A stretch of DNA of 64,000 nt from Bacillus sonorensis NBRC 101234 = KCTC 13918 (GTDB lineage Bacteria > Bacillota > Bacilli > Bacillales > Bacillaceae), in the NCBI RefSeq assembly GCF_001592005.1, contig NZ_BCVZ01000001.1, forward strand, positions 62,001-126,000, read 5' to 3'. Below are positions 63,469 to 64,000 of the stretch, piece by piece (position 1 is the stretch's first letter; every line of letters begins with the position of its first letter). The notes under the pieces were generated by a model. The model searched no databases, was not told where the DNA came from, and saw only the letters and a program-made list of their open reading frames with translations. A program made the position numbers and the translations under genes.

Positions 63469-63528
63469 GAAATCCCCCTTTTTGTTTAATAATGAATGCC
63501 CACGGTTTAAACAAATTAGGGGGATTTC
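63469..63528. repeat. Long inverted repeat (hairpin), not a normal terminator
   Basis: GAAATCCCCCTTTTTGTTTA (from 63469) pairs with TAAACAAATTAGGGGGATTT (to 63527) with one bulged base and a 17-base loop (63490-63506). About 20 paired bases and no T-run on either strand, so it differs from the terminators in this window. It may be a mobile-element relic. Confidence 0.65.
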
Positions 63529-63614
63529 AAATGATTTCAATAATATACAGCTACCATTGAGGTCAGCCTCAAAACCTTTTGAATACATAAGGCTTTTAGT
63601 CTATAGAGTATTTT

Positions 63615-64000
63615 TCACAAAATGTCATCAACGATGCCGTATGTCTTCGCTTCCCCGGCATCCATAAAATAGTCGCGTTCCATGTCTATTTTTAGTTTTT
63701 CAAGCGGCTGCCCCGTCCGTTCATGGAAAAAGTGCTGTATTTTTTCCTTTAGCTTGATGATCCGCCTCGCGGAAATCTCCATGTCTGTCGCCTGGCCTTT
63801 GACGCCGCCGAGCGGCTGATGGATCATGATTTCGCTGTTTTTGAGAGCATACCGTTTTCCTTTTGTTCCGCCCGCAAGAAGGATCGCCCCCATTGACGCC
63901 GCCATCCCGACGCAGATCGTGCGGATATCCGGTTTCACATATTCCATCGTATCTAAAATCGCATATCCGGCTGACGTAGAACCGCCGGGGCTGTTGATAT
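63615..64000 (-). CDS. ClpP-like protease subunit (N-terminus beyond window edge)
   Basis: C-terminal 128 residues of a ClpP serine protease; the frame is open to the right edge ([18 protein letters not shown]). Catalytic triad: Ser in GMAASMGA, His in MIHQPLGG, Asp in MERDYFMD. It ends GIVDDIL without the longer tail of B. subtilis ClpP. The [16 protein letters not shown] and ERTGQPLEK segments look like a ClpP paralogue (the B. licheniformis group carries a second clpP) rather than the main housekeeping copy; that is an inference. An N-terminal segment and the ClpX/ClpC partner cannot be seen. Confidence 0.85.
   Translation of the reverse strand, partial: INSPGGSTSAGYAILDTMEYVKPDIRTICVGMAASMGAILLAGGTKGKRYALKNSEIMIHQPLGGVKGQATDMEISARRIIKLKEKIQHFFHERTGQPLEKLKIDMERDYFMDAGEAKTYGIVDDIL

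Noticed and set aside
63350-63480. Transposase remnant on the minus strand
   Set aside because: Short open runs end in stops and no transposase motif (DDE, HTH) could be read.

Overview
The window comes from a spore-forming Bacillus of the B. subtilis/B. licheniformis group. The evidence is a complete poly-gamma-glutamate (pgsBCAE/pgdS) locus, the acetoin genes alsSDR, spoIIID with its usd leader, mbl-flhO-flhP, bcrC, nrgAB, and many genes whose order matches the B. subtilis ywt-rbs-als-ywr-ywq-ywp-ywo stretch. PgsB and AlsS are closest, from memory, to the B. licheniformis proteins, and several genes that interrupt the B. subtilis order also fit that group. No rRNA, tRNA, CRISPR array, intact insertion sequence or prophage was found.

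Layout. 1-2.5 kb: pectin/hexuronate breakdown (kdgR, cut by the left edge, divergent from kduI-kduD). 2.5-4 kb: a zinc alcohol dehydrogenase and a 48-residue membrane peptide gene. 4-12.5 kb: cell-surface polymer genes: ywtG sugar transporter, tagT wall teichoic acid ligase, ywtE phosphatase, pgdS hydrolase and pgsB-C-A-E synthase. 13.4-19.1 kb: ribose operon rbsRKDACB behind a perfect cre site. 19.1-21 kb: a divergent LysR/methyltransferase pair (ycgK/ycgJ-like). 21-24.6 kb: alsD, alsS and divergent alsR. 24.6-27.2 kb: an Frm2/Hbn1-type nitroreductase under an MhqR-like operator, then ywrC with the split chromate-transporter pair ywrB-ywrA. 27.2-30 kb: ugd, ptpZ and tkmA, without the tyrosine kinase gene expected between the last two. 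30.2-35 kb: a 47-residue peptide gene, then a SWIM protein and Snf2 helicase. 35-37.7 kb: ureABC without accessory genes.

37.8-44.7 kb: ywpJ-glcR and a seven-gene glucitol (sorbitol) operon: SorC-type regulator, GutM, PTS IIC/IIBC/IIA, sorbitol-6-phosphate dehydrogenase and a transaldolase-like aldolase. 44.7-50.5 kb: ssbB, ywpF, mscL, fabZ, flhP, flhO, mbl, spoIIID, usd. 50.6-54 kb: MarR/MFS pair, bcrC behind an ECF-type promoter, ppaC. 54-60.7 kb: accessory genes: Mn-catalase, a DUF2071 protein, a self-contained AT-rich TetR/NmrA cassette with three copies of one operator, a CBS protein, a CorA-type transporter and a CorC-type membrane protein. 60.7-62.4 kb: TnrA-type site and nrgAB. The right end is an AT-rich, decaying stretch with a frameshifted exported-protein gene and a long hairpin, then a second-type ClpP cut by the window edge.

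Most of the window is chromosomal backbone with well-known genes. I see no convincing wholly new multi-gene system. The least explained items are the TetR/NmrA cassette with its flanking operators, the kinase-less tkmA-ptpZ-ugd operon, the glucitol operon ending in an aldolase, the nitroreductase with an MhqR-like box, two small peptide genes, and the hairpin near 63.5 kb. Gene names rest on remembered B. subtilis proteins and conserved order; no database search was run.
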